The position numbers were made by a program, and so were the translations under genes. The notes beneath the pieces were generated by a model. The model was not told where the DNA came from and made no database searches. It saw only the letters and a program-made list of their open reading frames with translations. From Corallincola holothuriorum (GTDB lineage Bacteria; Pseudomonadota; Gammaproteobacteria; Enterobacterales; Neiellaceae), in NCBI RefSeq assembly GCF_003336225.1, contig NZ_QPID01000015.1, positions 1 to 51,937 on the forward strand: DNA of 51,937 nt, given 5' to 3'. Below, in pieces: positions 14,874-25,255 of the stretch. The first letter of the stretch is position 1, and each line of letters starts with the position of its first letter.

Positions 14874-17800
14874 ATGAAATTTATGCCGCGCGTATTGCTG
14901 ACTTCGCTAATGATTGGCTCAGCGTTTTCTTGTGTTTCGCTGGGATATGCCAACACACCGTCACCCGGTGCAAGCCATGACGTAGTGCAGTTGGGTGTGA
15001 TTGAAGCGCCCTTGGCGACCGATAAAGACCTATATGCTCGTGTAGAGATCAAAGGTGAGGGTGGACAAAAAGCCCCTGACCAGGCGAATGCCTATGATGT
15101 TCGCTCATTCGGCCCGGTGGTACCTGATGACACCATGTGGTCCATCGCGGTCAAAATGCGTCCCGATAGCAGTGTCTCTATCTATCAGACCATGATGGCG
15201 ATCTATGATGCCAACCCATCAGCTTTCGAAGATGGTGATCTGCACAGGCTAAGAAATGGCAGTGTGCTGATGGTGCCACCAATGGATCAGATCCAGCAGC
15301 TTAGCGCGGCAGACGCTCAAGCTCGCTTTAATGACTGGGCTCAACGGGGTCCGCAAGCACAATCTGAGCAGAAACAGAAAGCCAAAGAAGCGGAAAAACT
15401 TGCTGCGTTAGAAGCGGAGAAAGCCGCGGCTGCGGCGGAGAAAGAGCGCCTGAGACAAGAGAAACTTGTACTTGAGCAGCAAGTTGAAAAAATGGAAAAG
15501 GTCGAAGACCTGCGCAGTGAAACCTTATCAACAGAGTTAGCGCAAGCTGGCGGGGCGGTTGAAACCCTGCGTGCTGAGAACGCGCGTTTACGCCTGCAAC
15601 TCGAAAGTGCAAACAAAGAGTTGGCACTGCTAAAAGAGCAGGTGGGCAAAGAGGAAGTGTTGCAGCAGAAGTTAGCTGACTTGTTAGAGGCGCAAAGACA
15701 AGTGGGTGAGCTGACGCAAATTGAAGATCAAAAGTTGGCTGATCAAAGTTGGGATCAGTGGTTGATGGAGCGTCAGGGGCTACTCGCCTTGCTGACTACC
15801 ATTCCAACCGTCTTATTCATCGGCTTGCTGGCGTTCTGGTTGCTGCGTAAAAACCGCAGTGATAGCCCAGCAGAAGAGAGCACTGTGGCGACAGAGCTGC
15901 CTACAGATACGGTTGAAGCCGATACCATTGGTGCGCCAGAAGCCTTGCCTGAGGAAGAGGTTGCAGGCTTGGATGAACTGGACGCATTTGATCTCGAGGA
16001 TGATGTTGAACAGTCGGTATTGGTTGACGACGATGATGACGATCTGTTGGCCGATCTTGGTGAAGCGGATGCATCGCAACTGTTCGGCGATGAAGCGGCT
16101 CATGAGATCCTCGAAGACGAGCTGGGTGATGCGATTGAACTGTCTGATGACACTGAGATTGCGCCGGAGCCTGCAAGTGAGGAGATTGACGAGGCTGAAT
16201 TAGGCCTAGATGACATTGATAGCTTGCTTGCTGATTTTGACGAGGATTCGTCGGGAAAAGATGACGCTTCGACTCAGCCTGCTTCTGCTGATTCGGAGCT
16301 TGATCTGTCTGATGGCGTTGAAGAGCGTAGTGACGAAGCGGTTGATATGGTTGATACAGCCGTTGAGCAGGATGACTTAGACGCTCTGTTGGCCAGTGTC
16401 AGTGAAGAAGACGATAGCGAAGAGGCGGTTGCAGAAGAAGCTGCTGACGCGCCGGTGGATGTCGATGATATTGATGCCTTATTGGCAGAAACTGAGGCAC
16501 AAGCCGGGGCAGTAGATGAGCCGGTTGAACAAGTTGCCGAGGAGTCTGAAGAGGCCAGTGCTGATGAGCTTGATATAGACGAACTGTTGGCTGCGACGCA
16601 GGATGATAGTGCTGCCGCGGAACCCGTCGAGACAGAAGTTAGCGATGAACAAGCCGCTGTCGATACTGATGATATTGATGCTCTACTTGCCTCTGCTAGC
16701 GAAGATGAGGTGGCGGAAAGCGCCGAAGAGGTTGAAGAAGTTGAGGAGCAGATTGTCGATGATTTAGATGTCGATGCTGACCTTGATGATATTGATGCAT
16801 TGTTAGCCGCCACTGGTGAAGGTGAGCCTGAGAGTGATGTTGCAGAGCTTGTTGCCGAAGAGGCTGCAGAGCAAGAGCCTGATCAGGCTGATGATCTAGA
16901 TGCATTGTTAGCTGCAGCTGATGAGGCTGAACCTGAGGCTGACGTTGTCGAGCCTGCAGCTGAAGAGGTTGCAGAGCAAGAGATCGATCTGGCAGATGAT
17001 GGCGATGATCTAGATGCATTGTTAGCTGCAGCTGATGTGGCTGAACCTGAGAGTGACGTTGTCGAGCCTGCAGCTGAAGAGACTGCAGAGCAAGAGATCG
17101 ATCTGGCAGATGATGGCGATGATCTGGATGCTTTGTTAGCCGCAGCAACGGAAGAGGAATCAGGCCAAGATCTCGAAGTAGAAGAGGCGCCTCTCGAAAG
17201 CGATACGCTTGCTGAGGTCGATGATTTAGATGCTTTACTGGCTGAAGCGGCCGAGCCCGTCAGTGTCGATGATGCGTTGGAAGCGCTTGCGGATAGTGAA
17301 GCTCCTATTGATGACGCCGAGCTGGCGTTGGCTGATGAAGAACTTGCTACCGACACGCTGGCTGAAATTGATGACCTCGATGCGCTATTGACGGAAGCGA
17401 CCGAGCAAGAGAGTAGCGATGAGGCGATCGTTGCTGATGAAACTGAAGAGGTCGAAGATGCGCTGTCACTAGTTGACGCCGCGGATGAGGCAGACCTTAG
17501 CGTTGAAGATGTCGATCTCACGGTTGATGATGAGGAACTGTCAGCAAGTGACGCTGAGTTGGCGGATTTTAACCTTGATGAGTTAGCACTGGAAGATGAA
17601 CCTCTTCCAGAGGATGAGATAGATCTCAGCCTTGGTGGTGACGATGAAATCCTTGCCGAAGCATTGGACGAGTCTCCGGCCGGTGAAGATCTTGAACGTC
17701 TAGATGAGGTCTCTGCTGACGAACTGCTAAATGAGTTGTCACTTGCCGATGAAACCGAGCCAGCCGCTGAAACGACAGCGCCTGCGTTGGAAGAAGCGGA

Positions 17801-18356
17801 TGATCTGGACGCTCTATTGGCAGAAGCGGACAGTATTGATGATAGTGGCCTTTCACTGTCTCTTGATGATGCCGTGGCTGAGTTGCCAGAGGAAGAAGAG
17901 TCAGAAGCAGAGCGGGCGCCGTCTCTGGAAGAGGATCTTGGCCTTTCGTTAGCGTTGGATGATGAGCCATCACCGGCTAAAGTTGATGATAGCGAAAACC
18001 TATCTCTCGCTAGTGAAACGGAAGAGAGAACGGGTGAGCAGGCTGATGCTGAAGGGTATATCGATATCGACAGCATTATGGATACGCCAGAGCAGGAGAG
18101 CGGTAGTCCGACTGAACCTTATCATTCGGGCGGTGTAGCTAAGGCTCTGAAAGGTTTTGCTGACATAGCCCCTGATGCCCGGGAGATGGATGTTGATGAC
18201 GACAATGGGTATAGCGCCAAGCTTGATTTAGCCCGAGCCTACATTGAGATCGATGATCCTGAAGGGGCAACGGTTATACTCAACGAAGTGATTGAAAAGG
18301 GCTCTGAAGATCAGAGAGTGGAAGCGCAGTTGTTACTTTCAAGATTGAATCAGTAG
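14874..18356 (+). CDS. fimV: FimV-like peptidoglycan-binding polar hub protein
   Basis: This 1160-residue FimV/HubP-type protein anchors at the cell pole and organises type IV pili, flagella or chemotaxis systems in relatives. Start ATG 14874 has AGGA eight bases upstream. A signal peptide covers about residues 1-27. A periplasmic LysM-like domain lies around 75-150 ([14 protein letters not shown], then RNGSVLMVP). A coiled coil rich in Lys, Glu and Ala runs from about 155 to 285. One membrane segment lies at about 302-324. The long cytoplasmic part (about 330-1085) is extremely acidic and repeats the motif DD-I/L-D-A-LLA about a dozen times. The C-terminal FimV domain (about 1105-1160) contains [17 protein letters not shown]. 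Base composition in the repeats is constrained, which opens long false frames on the other strand. It is flanked by pdxB and truA, as in other gammaproteobacteria. Confidence 0.93.
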   Translation: MKFMPRVLLTSLMIGSAFSCVSLGYANTPSPGASHDVVQLGVIEAPLATDKDLYARVEIKGEGGQKAPDQANAYDVRSFGPVVPDDTMWSIAVKMRPDSSVSIYQTMMAIYDANPSAFEDGDLHRLRNGSVLMVPPMDQIQQLSAADAQARFNDWAQRGPQAQSEQKQKAKEAEKLAALEAEKAAAAAEKERLRQEKLVLEQQVEKMEKVEDLRSETLSTELAQAGGAVETLRAENARLRLQLESANKELALLKEQVGKEEVLQQKLADLLEAQRQVGELTQIEDQKLADQSWDQWLMERQGLLALLTTIPTVLFIGLLAFWLLRKNRSDSPAEESTVATELPTDTVEADTIGAPEALPEEEVAGLDELDAFDLEDDVEQSVLVDDDDDDLLADLGEADASQLFGDEAAHEILEDELGDAIELSDDTEIAPEPASEEIDEAELGLDDIDSLLADFDEDSSGKDDASTQPASADSELDLSDGVEERSDEAVDMVDTAVEQDDLDALLASVSEEDDSEEAVAEEAADAPVDVDDIDALLAETEAQAGAVDEPVEQVAEESEEASADELDIDELLAATQDDSAAAEPVETEVSDEQAAVDTDDIDALLASASEDEVAESAEEVEEVEEQIVDDLDVDADLDDIDALLAATGEGEPESDVAELVAEEAAEQEPDQADDLDALLAAADEAEPEADVVEPAAEEVAEQEIDLADDGDDLDALLAAADVAEPESDVVEPAAEETAEQEIDLADDGDDLDALLAAATEEESGQDLEVEEAPLESDTLAEVDDLDALLAEAAEPVSVDDALEALADSEAPIDDAELALADEELATDTLAEIDDLDALLTEATEQESSDEAIVADETEEVEDALSLVDAADEADLSVEDVDLTVDDEELSASDAELADFNLDELALEDEPLPEDEIDLSLGGDDEILAEALDESPAGEDLERLDEVSADELLNELSLADETEPAAETTAPALEEADDLDALLAEADSIDDSGLSLSLDDAVAELPEEEESEAERAPSLEEDLGLSLALDDEPSPAKVDDSENLSLASETEERTGEQADAEGYIDIDSIMDTPEQESGSPTEPYHSGGVAKALKGFADIAPDAREMDVDDDNGYSAKLDLARAYIEIDDPEGATVILNEVIEKGSEDQRVEAQLLLSRLNQ
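16890..17150 (+). repeat. 114-bp tandem repeats inside fimV
   Basis: Two adjacent, almost identical 114-bp units (16890-17003 and 17004-17117) are followed by a partial third unit from 17118. Each begins GATGATCT and encodes 38 residues starting [11 protein letters not shown] and ending near DLADDG. The near-identity at silent positions indicates recent duplication within an older, diverged repeat array. Confidence 0.9.
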
Positions 18357-18372
18357 CGACTCGCGGAATTTG

Positions 18373-18402
18373 CAAAGGCCGGTATAATACCGGCCTTTTC
18401 GT
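18373..18402 (+). terminator. Rho-independent terminator of fimV
   Basis: AAAGGCCGGTA-TAA-TACCGGCCTTTTC forms a strong stem with a short T-run, 18 bases after the fimV stop and 20 bases before truA. The TATAAT inside the loop has no -35 partner. Confidence 0.82.
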
Positions 18403-18421
18403 TTTATCGAGACGGTGTTTT

Positions 18422-19204
18422 ATGCGATTGGCCCTTGGCATCGAATACGATGGTGCTAAATATTCCGGCTGGCAACGCCAACGCCACGCGTTAGGTGTGC
18501 AACAGAAGTTGGAAGAAGCGATAGGTTCGATCGCCAATGAACCTATCGAGCTGGTGTGTGCTGGACGGACGGATGCTGGGGTTCATGCAACCGGTCAGGT
18601 TGTTCACTTTGATACCAGTGCTGAGCGCGATATGGGAGCGTGGACGCTCGGGGTGAATTCGAAGCTACCCGATGATATCGCCGTGACTTGGGGCAAACTG
18701 GTCAGTGATGATTTTCACGCACGCTTTACCGCGTTTGCCCGTCGTTACCGATACATCATTTTTAATGAACGTCTGCGTCCCGGTATTTTGCGCCGCGGCG
18801 TTAGTCATTACCATATGCCACTGGATGCGGCAGCCATGCACATTGCGGCGCAATGCTTGGTTGGTGAGCATGACTTCACCTCATTTCGCGCTGTACACTG
18901 CCAGTCGAACTCTCCTATGCGTAGCCTCAGCCATATTACTGTGCAACGCCGTGGCAGCTATATTATTGTTGATGTAAAAGCTAATGCCTTTCTTCATCAT
19001 ATGGTGCGCAATATTGTTGGAAGTTTGATTGTGGTCGGGGAAGGTGAAGCGCCGACTACTTGGATCGCCGATGTTTTAGCGGCAAAAGATCGTTGTCAGG
19101 CAGGTGCAACGGCAAAACCTAATGGCCTCTATTTAGTTGATGTCAGCTATCCTGATGAGTGGGATTTGCCAAAAACGCCGATGGGGCCGCTGTTTTTAGC
19201 CTAA
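18422..19204 (+). CDS. truA: tRNA pseudouridine(38-40) synthase
   Basis: This 260-residue enzyme isomerises uridines 38, 39 and 40 in the anticodon stem-loop of many tRNAs. The start [20 protein letters not shown] is typical. The catalytic Asp is in [18 protein letters not shown] (about residue 54). Further family blocks are [16 protein letters not shown] and [15 protein letters not shown]. Start ATG 18422 is supported by family N-termini; the ribosome-binding site is weak. The position between fimV and accD is conserved. E. coli has dedA between truA and accD; here only 173 non-coding bases separate them. Confidence 0.97.
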   Translation: MRLALGIEYDGAKYSGWQRQRHALGVQQKLEEAIGSIANEPIELVCAGRTDAGVHATGQVVHFDTSAERDMGAWTLGVNSKLPDDIAVTWGKLVSDDFHARFTAFARRYRYIIFNERLRPGILRRGVSHYHMPLDAAAMHIAAQCLVGEHDFTSFRAVHCQSNSPMRSLSHITVQRRGSYIIVDVKANAFLHHMVRNIVGSLIVVGEGEAPTTWIADVLAAKDRCQAGATAKPNGLYLVDVSYPDEWDLPKTPMGPLFLA

Positions 19205-19377
19205 TAGGGTGTTTTTTTGGGTGCGTGATGATGGGGTATGACCAGTTTTCTCTTATGTTTAGGGGGCAGGTTGTGATTAAATTGGACAGTTTTGCCGGAA
19301 CCCGGTGTTTTGCAATGAATTTTGTTGAGCTAAAACTGTCATAGCAGCAGTAATAGCGGACGATACAGAGGGAAATA

Positions 19378-20253
19378 ATGAGCTGGATTGAGAAGATTCT
19401 TCCCAAGAGCAAAAGCGGTTCGACTAAGCGTCGAAATATTCCTGAAGGGATCTGGACTAAATGTCCAGCCTGCGAACAGGTGCTTTATCGCGCGGAGTTA
19501 GAGCGCAATCAAGAGGTATGCCCCAAGTGTACCCATCACATGCGCATCCATGCTCGCCCTAGACTGGATAGTTTCCTGGATCCCGGTTCACGGGAAGAAC
19601 TGGGTAGTGAACTTGAGCCGCGAGATATTCTGAGATTTAAAGACACCAAGCGATATAAAGAGCGTATTGCGTCGGCGCAAAAGGCGTCGGGTGAAAAAGA
19701 TGCATTAGTAGCGATGAAAGGTGAGCTGAAAGGGTTGCCAATTGTTGCAGCAGCATTCGAGTTCTCTTTCATGGGCGGCTCAATGGCGTCGGTCGTTGGT
19801 GCTCGCTTTGTAAAAGCCGTTGAGGTCTGCTTGGCTGAAAATCGTCCACTGATCTGCTTCTCAGCCAGTGGTGGCGCTCGGATGCAGGAAGCGTTGTTTT
19901 CGTTAATGCAGATGGCTAAAACCAGTGCTGCTTTGGCAAAAATGAGTGAAAAAGGCCTACCGTTTATCTCAGTCTTAACCGATCCAACGATGGGTGGTGT
20001 ATCGGCGAGCTTAGCGATGTTAGGTGATTTAAATGTTGCTGAGCCGAAAGCACTGATTGGTTTTGCTGGACCACGGGTTATTGAGCAGACGGTGCGAGAG
20101 AAGTTGCCAGAGGGCTTCCAACGCAGTGAGTTTTTGGTCGAGCACGGTGCTGTCGATATGATCGTAGATCGTCGAGAGATGCGTGACACCTTGGCCCGTG
20201 TATTGGCAAAACTCAGTGATAAACCGAGCACCGAAGCGGCTGTAAGCGAGTAG
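19378..20253 (+). CDS. accD: Acetyl-CoA carboxylase carboxyltransferase subunit beta
   Basis: This 291-residue protein pairs with AccA to move the carboxyl group from biotin carrier protein to acetyl-CoA, the first step of fatty acid synthesis. The N-terminal zinc ribbon is C-x2-C-x15-C-x2-C (CPAC near residue 27 to CPKC). The crotonase-like carboxyltransferase body includes [23 protein letters not shown] and [15 protein letters not shown]. Start ATG 19378 has GAGGGAA close upstream. folC begins 13 bases after the stop, so the two are likely co-transcribed. Confidence 0.97.
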   Translation: MSWIEKILPKSKSGSTKRRNIPEGIWTKCPACEQVLYRAELERNQEVCPKCTHHMRIHARPRLDSFLDPGSREELGSELEPRDILRFKDTKRYKERIASAQKASGEKDALVAMKGELKGLPIVAAAFEFSFMGGSMASVVGARFVKAVEVCLAENRPLICFSASGGARMQEALFSLMQMAKTSAALAKMSEKGLPFISVLTDPTMGGVSASLAMLGDLNVAEPKALIGFAGPRVIEQTVREKLPEGFQRSEFLVEHGAVDMIVDRREMRDTLARVLAKLSDKPSTEAAVSE

Positions 20254-20266
20254 TCGGATCCCATTG

Positions 20267-21511
20267 ATGCAAAATGAACGTTTTGAAAGCCAGTCCCTTG
20301 AGGACTGGCTTTGTTATTTGGAAAAGCTGCACCCCGCTGAAATTGAGATGGGGCTGGAGCGTGTGTCCAAGCTGGCGGCGCGTTTATCGTTAATTAAGCC
20401 AGCACCAACAGTATTGTTGGTCGGTGGCACTAACGGTAAGGGGTCGACGGTTGCTCTGTTGGAAAACCTCTGTTTGGTACAGGGGCTGACGACGGGTATC
20501 TATTCTTCACCTCACCTTAGACATTACAACGAACGTGTTCGTATCAATGGTAAGGAGTTAGAGGACAGCCAACACTGCCAAGCGTTTGCTGCTGTAGAGG
20601 CTGCTCGGGGTGATATTGCGCTGACCTATTTTGAGTTTGGTACCTTGGCTGCCTTATGGCTAATTGCTCAAGCCGATGTAGATGTCGCCCTGCTGGAAGT
20701 GGGTTTAGGTGGTCGACTGGATGCAACCAATATTGTTGATGCTGATGCCAGCGTGATCACCAGTGTCGACCTGGACCATCAGTCCTTTCTTGGTAACACC
20801 CGTGAATCTGTTGGTTTTGAGAAGGCCGGTATCTTCCGCGCCAACAAGCCTGCCATTATTGGCGAACCCGATGTGCCATCCACCATGCTTGAACAGAGTC
20901 GACTCAAGCAGGCTATCCCAGCTTTTGTGGGCGAGGATTTTCACTATAAGAAGCGACAGGACAGTTGGTACTGGCAAACGGAAGGTCAGCTGTTGGAGCG
21001 ACTGCCACTGCCGAATATTCCGTTGGCGAATGCTGCCACTGCGTTGATGACTTTGCATCAACTGAAGCTGATGCCCGACATTGAGCTGGTTAAGCAGGTA
21101 TTGATTAATACCGTGCTTCCTGGTCGCTTTCAGGTTATTTCCCAACAGCCAACTGTGGTGCTTGATGTTGGCCATAATCCCCATGCTGCTAACTACTTAA
21201 ACAAGCGGTTACAAGCATTGAAAGGTGACGGTAAGGTGATTGCTGTCGTGGCGATGTTGGCGGACAAAGATATTGCCGCGACGCTATCGGTAATGCTGCC
21301 GACGGTGGATCAATGGCTCGTTGCCAGTTTGGATGTTCCGCGCGGCGCGACGAGTGATCTATTAGAAGATAAGTTAGCCGAGCTTGGCTCGTCCAGCGAC
21401 CGTTTTGAGCAAGTGAAAGATGCCTATGATCACGCCTTAGCACATGCTTCGGCGGGTGATGTGGTAATCGTTTTTGGCTCGTTTTACACTGTCGCCGAGA
21501 TATCAGCCTAA
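20267..21511 (+). CDS. folC: Dihydrofolate synthase/folylpolyglutamate synthase
   Basis: This 414-residue Mur-ligase-family enzyme adds glutamate to dihydropteroate and polyglutamylates folates. The P-loop is VGGTNGKGSTVALLE (about residues 50-64). SSPHLRHYNERVRING, LLEVGLGGRLDATN and SVDLDHQSFLG follow, and the C-terminal domain has VLDVGHNPHAA and VFGSFYTVAEI. ATG 20267 is chosen over the in-frame TTG 20264. It lies between accD and dedD in the conserved order and ends 14 bases before dedD. Confidence 0.96.
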   Translation: MQNERFESQSLEDWLCYLEKLHPAEIEMGLERVSKLAARLSLIKPAPTVLLVGGTNGKGSTVALLENLCLVQGLTTGIYSSPHLRHYNERVRINGKELEDSQHCQAFAAVEAARGDIALTYFEFGTLAALWLIAQADVDVALLEVGLGGRLDATNIVDADASVITSVDLDHQSFLGNTRESVGFEKAGIFRANKPAIIGEPDVPSTMLEQSRLKQAIPAFVGEDFHYKKRQDSWYWQTEGQLLERLPLPNIPLANAATALMTLHQLKLMPDIELVKQVLINTVLPGRFQVISQQPTVVLDVGHNPHAANYLNKRLQALKGDGKVIAVVAMLADKDIAATLSVMLPTVDQWLVASLDVPRGATSDLLEDKLAELGSSSDRFEQVKDAYDHALAHASAGDVVIVFGSFYTVAEISA

Positions 21512-21525
21512 GCAGGGGACGTTTT

Positions 21526-22128
21526 TTGGCCAATCAACTTACCAATCGATTAGTGGGTACAGTGGCATTACTCGCCGTAGGCATCATTGTATTGCCTGAT
21601 TTGCTTGATGGCGAAAAACAGCGGCATAGTGATGAGTTTGCTGTGATCCCCTTGAAACCCGAGGTTGACCTAGCGATCCATCAAGATGACTTGGCGGCAG
21701 CTGAGGGGTTGGTTGAGCAGGAAGATACGGCCGCGGCGCTCTTAGCTGAGAACCAGCCGCCAGTTGTTGATATTGATGGCGACAATGTGGTGGTCAGCGA
21801 GCCCGATATTGACGCAGCAACGCCAGCGCCAGTAGTCGTAAAACCAGTCAAATCAGCGCCGAAACTGGAAGGCTTTAAGGATAATGCCTGGGCTATTCAG
21901 TTGGGTGGCTTTAAGAACGCTAAAAACGTCAATGGTCTGATCAACAAGTTGGAAAAGGGCGGTTATACAGTGTATACCCGACCAAAAACACCAAAAGATG
22001 GCATGATCACGCGAGTTTATATTGGTCCAAGTCTTGATAAACAAGCGCTTGAAAGCAAACTGGAAAGTTTGAAAAAACTGACTGGCCTGACTGGCCAACT
22101 GACCGCATATAACCCTTTGGAACAATAG
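21526..22128 (+). CDS. dedD: SPOR-domain cell-division protein DedD
   Basis: The protein has 200 residues. The start is TTG 21526 with AGGGGAC six bases upstream; no ATG fits. One N-terminal membrane segment (LVGTVALLAVGIIVLPDLL, about residues 8-26) anchors it. A Pro/Ala/Val/Asp-rich linker follows, and the C-terminal SPOR domain (about 123-195) begins AWAIQLGGFKNAKNVNGL and includes YTVYTRP and RVYIGP. SPOR domains bind glycan strands stripped of stem peptides at the division septum. The order folC-dedD-cvpA-purF is conserved in E. coli. Confidence 0.93.
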   Translation: MANQLTNRLVGTVALLAVGIIVLPDLLDGEKQRHSDEFAVIPLKPEVDLAIHQDDLAAAEGLVEQEDTAAALLAENQPPVVDIDGDNVVVSEPDIDAATPAPVVVKPVKSAPKLEGFKDNAWAIQLGGFKNAKNVNGLINKLEKGGYTVYTRPKTPKDGMITRVYIGPSLDKQALESKLESLKKLTGLTGQLTAYNPLEQ

Positions 22129-22193
22129 GCGGGATAGGCAAACCGTGAATGCTTTGTTAGAATTCGCGCCGTCCTGAAATAGGTGCGTAGTAC

Positions 22194-22697
22194 ATGATTT
22201 GGATTGATTTCCTCATTCTCGGCGTCATAGCGTTATCATCGCTGATCAGCTTGATACGCGGTTTCGTTAAAGAAGCAATGTCGTTGGTCAGTTGGGTGGC
22301 GGCGTTTTTTATCTCTAGCACTTTCTATCGTGATCTCTCTGCTCTGCTGGCGGACAGTATCTCTGACGCTCTGATCCGGGACGGGGTATCTGCACTGGTA
22401 CTCTTTATTTGCACCTTGATCCTTGGCGCACTCATCAACTACATCATCTCCCAATTAGTTCAGAAGACCGGATTGTCAGGCACAGATCGCGTGCTCGGCA
22501 TATGCTTTGGTGGCCTGCGTGGGGTGCTGGTTGTTTGCGCCATGATTTTCTTAATGACTAAATTTTTCCAGTTCGCTGATAGACCTTGGTGGCAGGCTTC
22601 TGAATTGATCCCGCACTTTGAAATCATCATTGACTGGTTCTTTGAACACCTGGACGAGACACAAGAGTTGGTCGACCAGGCTGCTAGCGCAGTTTAA
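22194..22697 (+). CDS. cvpA: CvpA-family membrane protein
   Basis: This 167-residue inner-membrane protein is named for colicin V production in E. coli. Four hydrophobic segments are seen, with the conserved start IWIDFLILGVIALSSLISLIRGFVKEAMSLVSWVAAF and later GTDRVLGICFGGLRGVLVV. Both blocks are typical of CvpA. The role is not settled; in enterics it affects tolerance to envelope stress such as bile salts. purF follows after 18 bases, the usual cvpA-purF operon. A clear PurR operator is not visible upstream. Confidence 0.93.
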   Translation: MIWIDFLILGVIALSSLISLIRGFVKEAMSLVSWVAAFFISSTFYRDLSALLADSISDALIRDGVSALVLFICTLILGALINYIISQLVQKTGLSGTDRVLGICFGGLRGVLVVCAMIFLMTKFFQFADRPWWQASELIPHFEIIIDWFFEHLDETQELVDQAASAV

Positions 22698-22715
22698 AAA
22701 CGGGGTATATTCGCT

Positions 22716-24242
22716 ATGTGTGGCATTGTTGGGATCGTGGCTCAGTCGCCAGTTAACCAATCTATTTATGACGCGCTCACTGTGCTTCAGCACCGCGGCC
22801 AAGACGCGGCAGGTATCGTTACTATTACCGAAGATGGTAATTTTAGATTGCGTAAGGCCAATGGTCTGGTGCGTGATGTATTTGATGTTAAGCATATGCA
22901 CCGTTTACGGGGCAATGTTGGCATTGGTCATGTGCGTTACCCAACCGCTGGTAGCTCTAGCTCTGCCGAGGCGCAGCCGTTTTACGTTAATAGCCCTTTT
23001 GGTATTGCTCTCGCTCACAACGGTAATTTGACCAATGCCGATGAGCTAAAAGAGATGCTTTTTAATGAAGCTCGCCGTCATATCAATACCACGTCAGATT
23101 CCGAAGTACTGCTAAACGTACTTGCCCACGAGCTATGCTACGAGCCTAATCTTCAGCTCACCCCTGAGCATGTGTTTGGCGCTGTTTCCCGTGTTCATAA
23201 GCGCTGCCGGGGTGGTTATGCCGCTATCGCTATGATTATTGGTCAAGGTATGGTTGCCTTCAGAGATGCTTTTGGTATCCGACCTATTGTTCTTGGTAAA
23301 CGAGCCAAGGCTGACGGCGGTTTTGACTATATGGTCGCGTCGGAAAGCGTTGCGTTAGATGCTGTCGGTTACCAGTTTGTTCGCGACTTAGCTCCAGGTG
23401 AAGCAGTGTATATTACGGATCAAGGCGAGCTGTTTTCTCAGCAATGTTCTGATGATCCTAAATGCTGCCCATGTATTTTCGAATATGTTTATTTCGCTCG
23501 TCCAGACAGCAAAATCGATGGCGTGTCGGTTTATGCCTCCCGTGTTCGTATGGGCCAGCGATTGGGTAAAAAGATAGCCAAGGAGTGGGCGGATCTGGAT
23601 ATCGATGTTGTTATCCCGATCCCTGAAACTTCCTGTGATATCGCTTTGGAAATCGCTAATAACCTTGATCTACCGTACCGTCAGGGTTTTGTGAAAAACC
23701 GTTACATTGGCCGTACTTTTATCATGCCTGGGCAAACTGAGCGGGTTAAATCGGTACGCCGTAAGCTCAATGCGATCACTACCGAGTTTAAAGGCAAGAA
23801 CGTGTTGCTGGTGGATGACTCAATTGTTCGTGGTACGACGTCAAATCAGATTATCGAGATGGCTAGGGAAGCGGGCGCAAAGAAAGTTTATTTTGCTTCG
23901 GCGGCTCCGGAAATTCGTTTCCCGAATGTTTACGGCATCGATATGCCATCGGCGAATGAACTGATTGGCCATGGTCGTGAACTGGATGAGATTTGTGACA
24001 TCATTGGTGCCGATGGTTTGATCTTCCAGGATTTAGCGGATCTGGAGCTGGCGGTTCAGGATGGTAATCCTGATATTGACCAGTTTGAAACATCAGTATT
24101 TACCGGTCAGTACGTCACTGGCGATGTGACACAAGAGTATTTGGAGCATATTGACCAAGTGCGCAATGATGATGCCAAGGCTGATGAAGAGTTTTTCCAG
24201 AACAGCTCCAACATGGAACTGCATAACGAAGGCCATCCGTGA
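22716..24242 (+). CDS. purF: Amidophosphoribosyltransferase
   Basis: This 508-residue enzyme makes phosphoribosylamine from PRPP and glutamine, the committed step of purine synthesis. The class II glutaminase domain starts MCGIVGI, with the N-terminal nucleophile Cys2 exposed after Met removal, and shows GHVRYPTAG. The phosphoribosyltransferase domain has the PRPP loop [17 protein letters not shown] (about residues 363-379). Length and order match E. coli PurF. It is last in the accD-folC-dedD-cvpA-purF run and is closed by a terminator. Confidence 0.97.
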   Translation: MCGIVGIVAQSPVNQSIYDALTVLQHRGQDAAGIVTITEDGNFRLRKANGLVRDVFDVKHMHRLRGNVGIGHVRYPTAGSSSSAEAQPFYVNSPFGIALAHNGNLTNADELKEMLFNEARRHINTTSDSEVLLNVLAHELCYEPNLQLTPEHVFGAVSRVHKRCRGGYAAIAMIIGQGMVAFRDAFGIRPIVLGKRAKADGGFDYMVASESVALDAVGYQFVRDLAPGEAVYITDQGELFSQQCSDDPKCCPCIFEYVYFARPDSKIDGVSVYASRVRMGQRLGKKIAKEWADLDIDVVIPIPETSCDIALEIANNLDLPYRQGFVKNRYIGRTFIMPGQTERVKSVRRKLNAITTEFKGKNVLLVDDSIVRGTTSNQIIEMAREAGAKKVYFASAAPEIRFPNVYGIDMPSANELIGHGRELDEICDIIGADGLIFQDLADLELAVQDGNPDIDQFETSVFTGQYVTGDVTQEYLEHIDQVRNDDAKADEEFFQNSSNMELHNEGHP

Positions 24243-24280
24243 ATGGCTGGTTTAGATACTCTGATTGAGTGTCTTTGACA

Positions 24281-24311
24281 ATAAAAAAGGCAGCGAAAGC
24301 TGCCTTTTTTA
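24281..24311. terminator. Bidirectional terminator between purF and the Yip1 gene
   Basis: AAAAAAGGCAGC-GAAA-GCTGCCTTTTTT has A and T tracts on both sides, so it can stop transcription from purF (plus) and from the convergent membrane-protein gene (minus). Confidence 0.92.
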
Positions 24312-24329
24312 TCTAACAGAAAGGGCCAC

Positions 24330-24926
24330 TTACATATATTCAGGGCCTAAACCCAAGTTCCAAAGGATCACTGACCCGGCCATCAGAGCAACCAGCAAAA
24401 CCAAGCCGCAGGTAACCACAGAACTGGCGTAGATAAAGCCACGCTCTTCCGGGATATGCATCATGATAGGGACGCCGCTATAAAGCAGATAGACGCTATA
24501 GGCGACGCCAGCGAGTCCGACCAGCATTACAAACCATAAGATTGGCAGTAGTGCGGCAAAGCCAACCATAAACAGGGGGGTGGAGGTATAAGCGGCGAGT
24601 TCCAACGCATGGGTGAATGAGGTTTTTGTGCCGAAAGTGTGTGCCATCCACTGGGTCAGCCAAGCCAAGCCAAAGACGCCAGCAATTAAGCCAAAATACA
24701 TGGCTATCGACATTTTGAGGGCACTGGCTTCGGTGAGCATGATGGGATCACCTGCGCCAATACTCCAGCCGATATGAGCAGCAGCATAGTAACTGCAGAT
24801 CGCCGGTATCAGGGCCGTTAACATTATATGTGACAAACTGTAGGTTAAACCTTCATGTTTGAGGTCGATTGCTTGCCATTCTTCACGAGGGTGGGCATAG
24901 ATGCCCCAGAGGTGGTTCAATATCAT
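24330..24926 (-). CDS. Yip1-family inner membrane protein
   Basis: This 198-residue protein has five or so hydrophobic segments (about residues 30-50, 75-95, 110-140, 165-190). The opening, LNHLWGIYAHPREEWQAI, is the conserved short cytoplasmic start of bacterial Yip1-domain proteins. The function is unknown in bacteria. It is a single gene, convergent with purF, sharing its terminator. Start near 24926 (ATG). Confidence 0.85.
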   Translation of the reverse strand: MILNHLWGIYAHPREEWQAIDLKHEGLTYSLSHIMLTALIPAICSYYAAAHIGWSIGAGDPIMLTEASALKMSIAMYFGLIAGVFGLAWLTQWMAHTFGTKTSFTHALELAAYTSTPLFMVGFAALLPILWFVMLVGLAGVAYSVYLLYSGVPIMMHIPEERGFIYASSVVTCGLVLLVALMAGSVILWNLGLGPEYM

Positions 24927-25255
24927 AGTTGTTGCCCTTTTGCTTCTTCCCCAAGAAATAGAACAGGCGCGCGTTATTATAATTGTCGCGTCACCCTATG
25001 AACATTTATTGACCAGTATCGCGATTTCTGCAAGTTGCGGAGTCAACTCGTGCTGCGGATCATGATCCAGCTCTCCACACTCTAATAGAACGTGATATGG
25101 CACCAATGAGCTTGCTTACGCTGAACTCAGGCGTTTAGATCAGACACAGAAGCTGTAATAGAACAAGAACTGTGTGGATCTAAGCTGAAAGCTGAGCTGG
25201 TTGCAGGTAGCATAGGCGATTCATGTATCTATTCTGCAATTGAGCTATCGCTGTC
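24927..25255. other. Non-coding gap between the Yip1 gene and miaE
   Basis: No gene or RNA is supported in these 329 bases. The only pattern seen is a short direct repeat CTnTAATAGAAC at about 25079 and 25154. The gap must hold the divergent promoters of the Yip1 gene and miaE, but no convincing hexamer pair was found. Confidence 0.5.

Noticed and set aside
16883-18076. Long minus-strand open frame (397 codons, Ser-rich) opposite fimV
   Set aside because: It is a by-product of the GA-rich acidic repeats of fimV; the translation is low-complexity Ser/Ala with no family similarity and no ribosome-binding site.
18382-18387. Perfect TATAAT before truA as a promoter
   Set aside because: It is the loop and inner stem of the fimV terminator, and no -35 hexamer lies at 16-18 bases.
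19266-19342. Inverted repeat GACAGTTTT/AAAACTGTC between truA and accD as an operator or riboswitch
   Set aside because: The arms are nine bases long but more than 50 bases apart, with no supporting motif; chance is likely.
22135-22163. Possible PurR operator and promoter before cvpA-purF
   Set aside because: GCAAACCGTGAATGC only weakly resembles the PurR consensus palindrome, and TAGAAT has no acceptable -35 partner.
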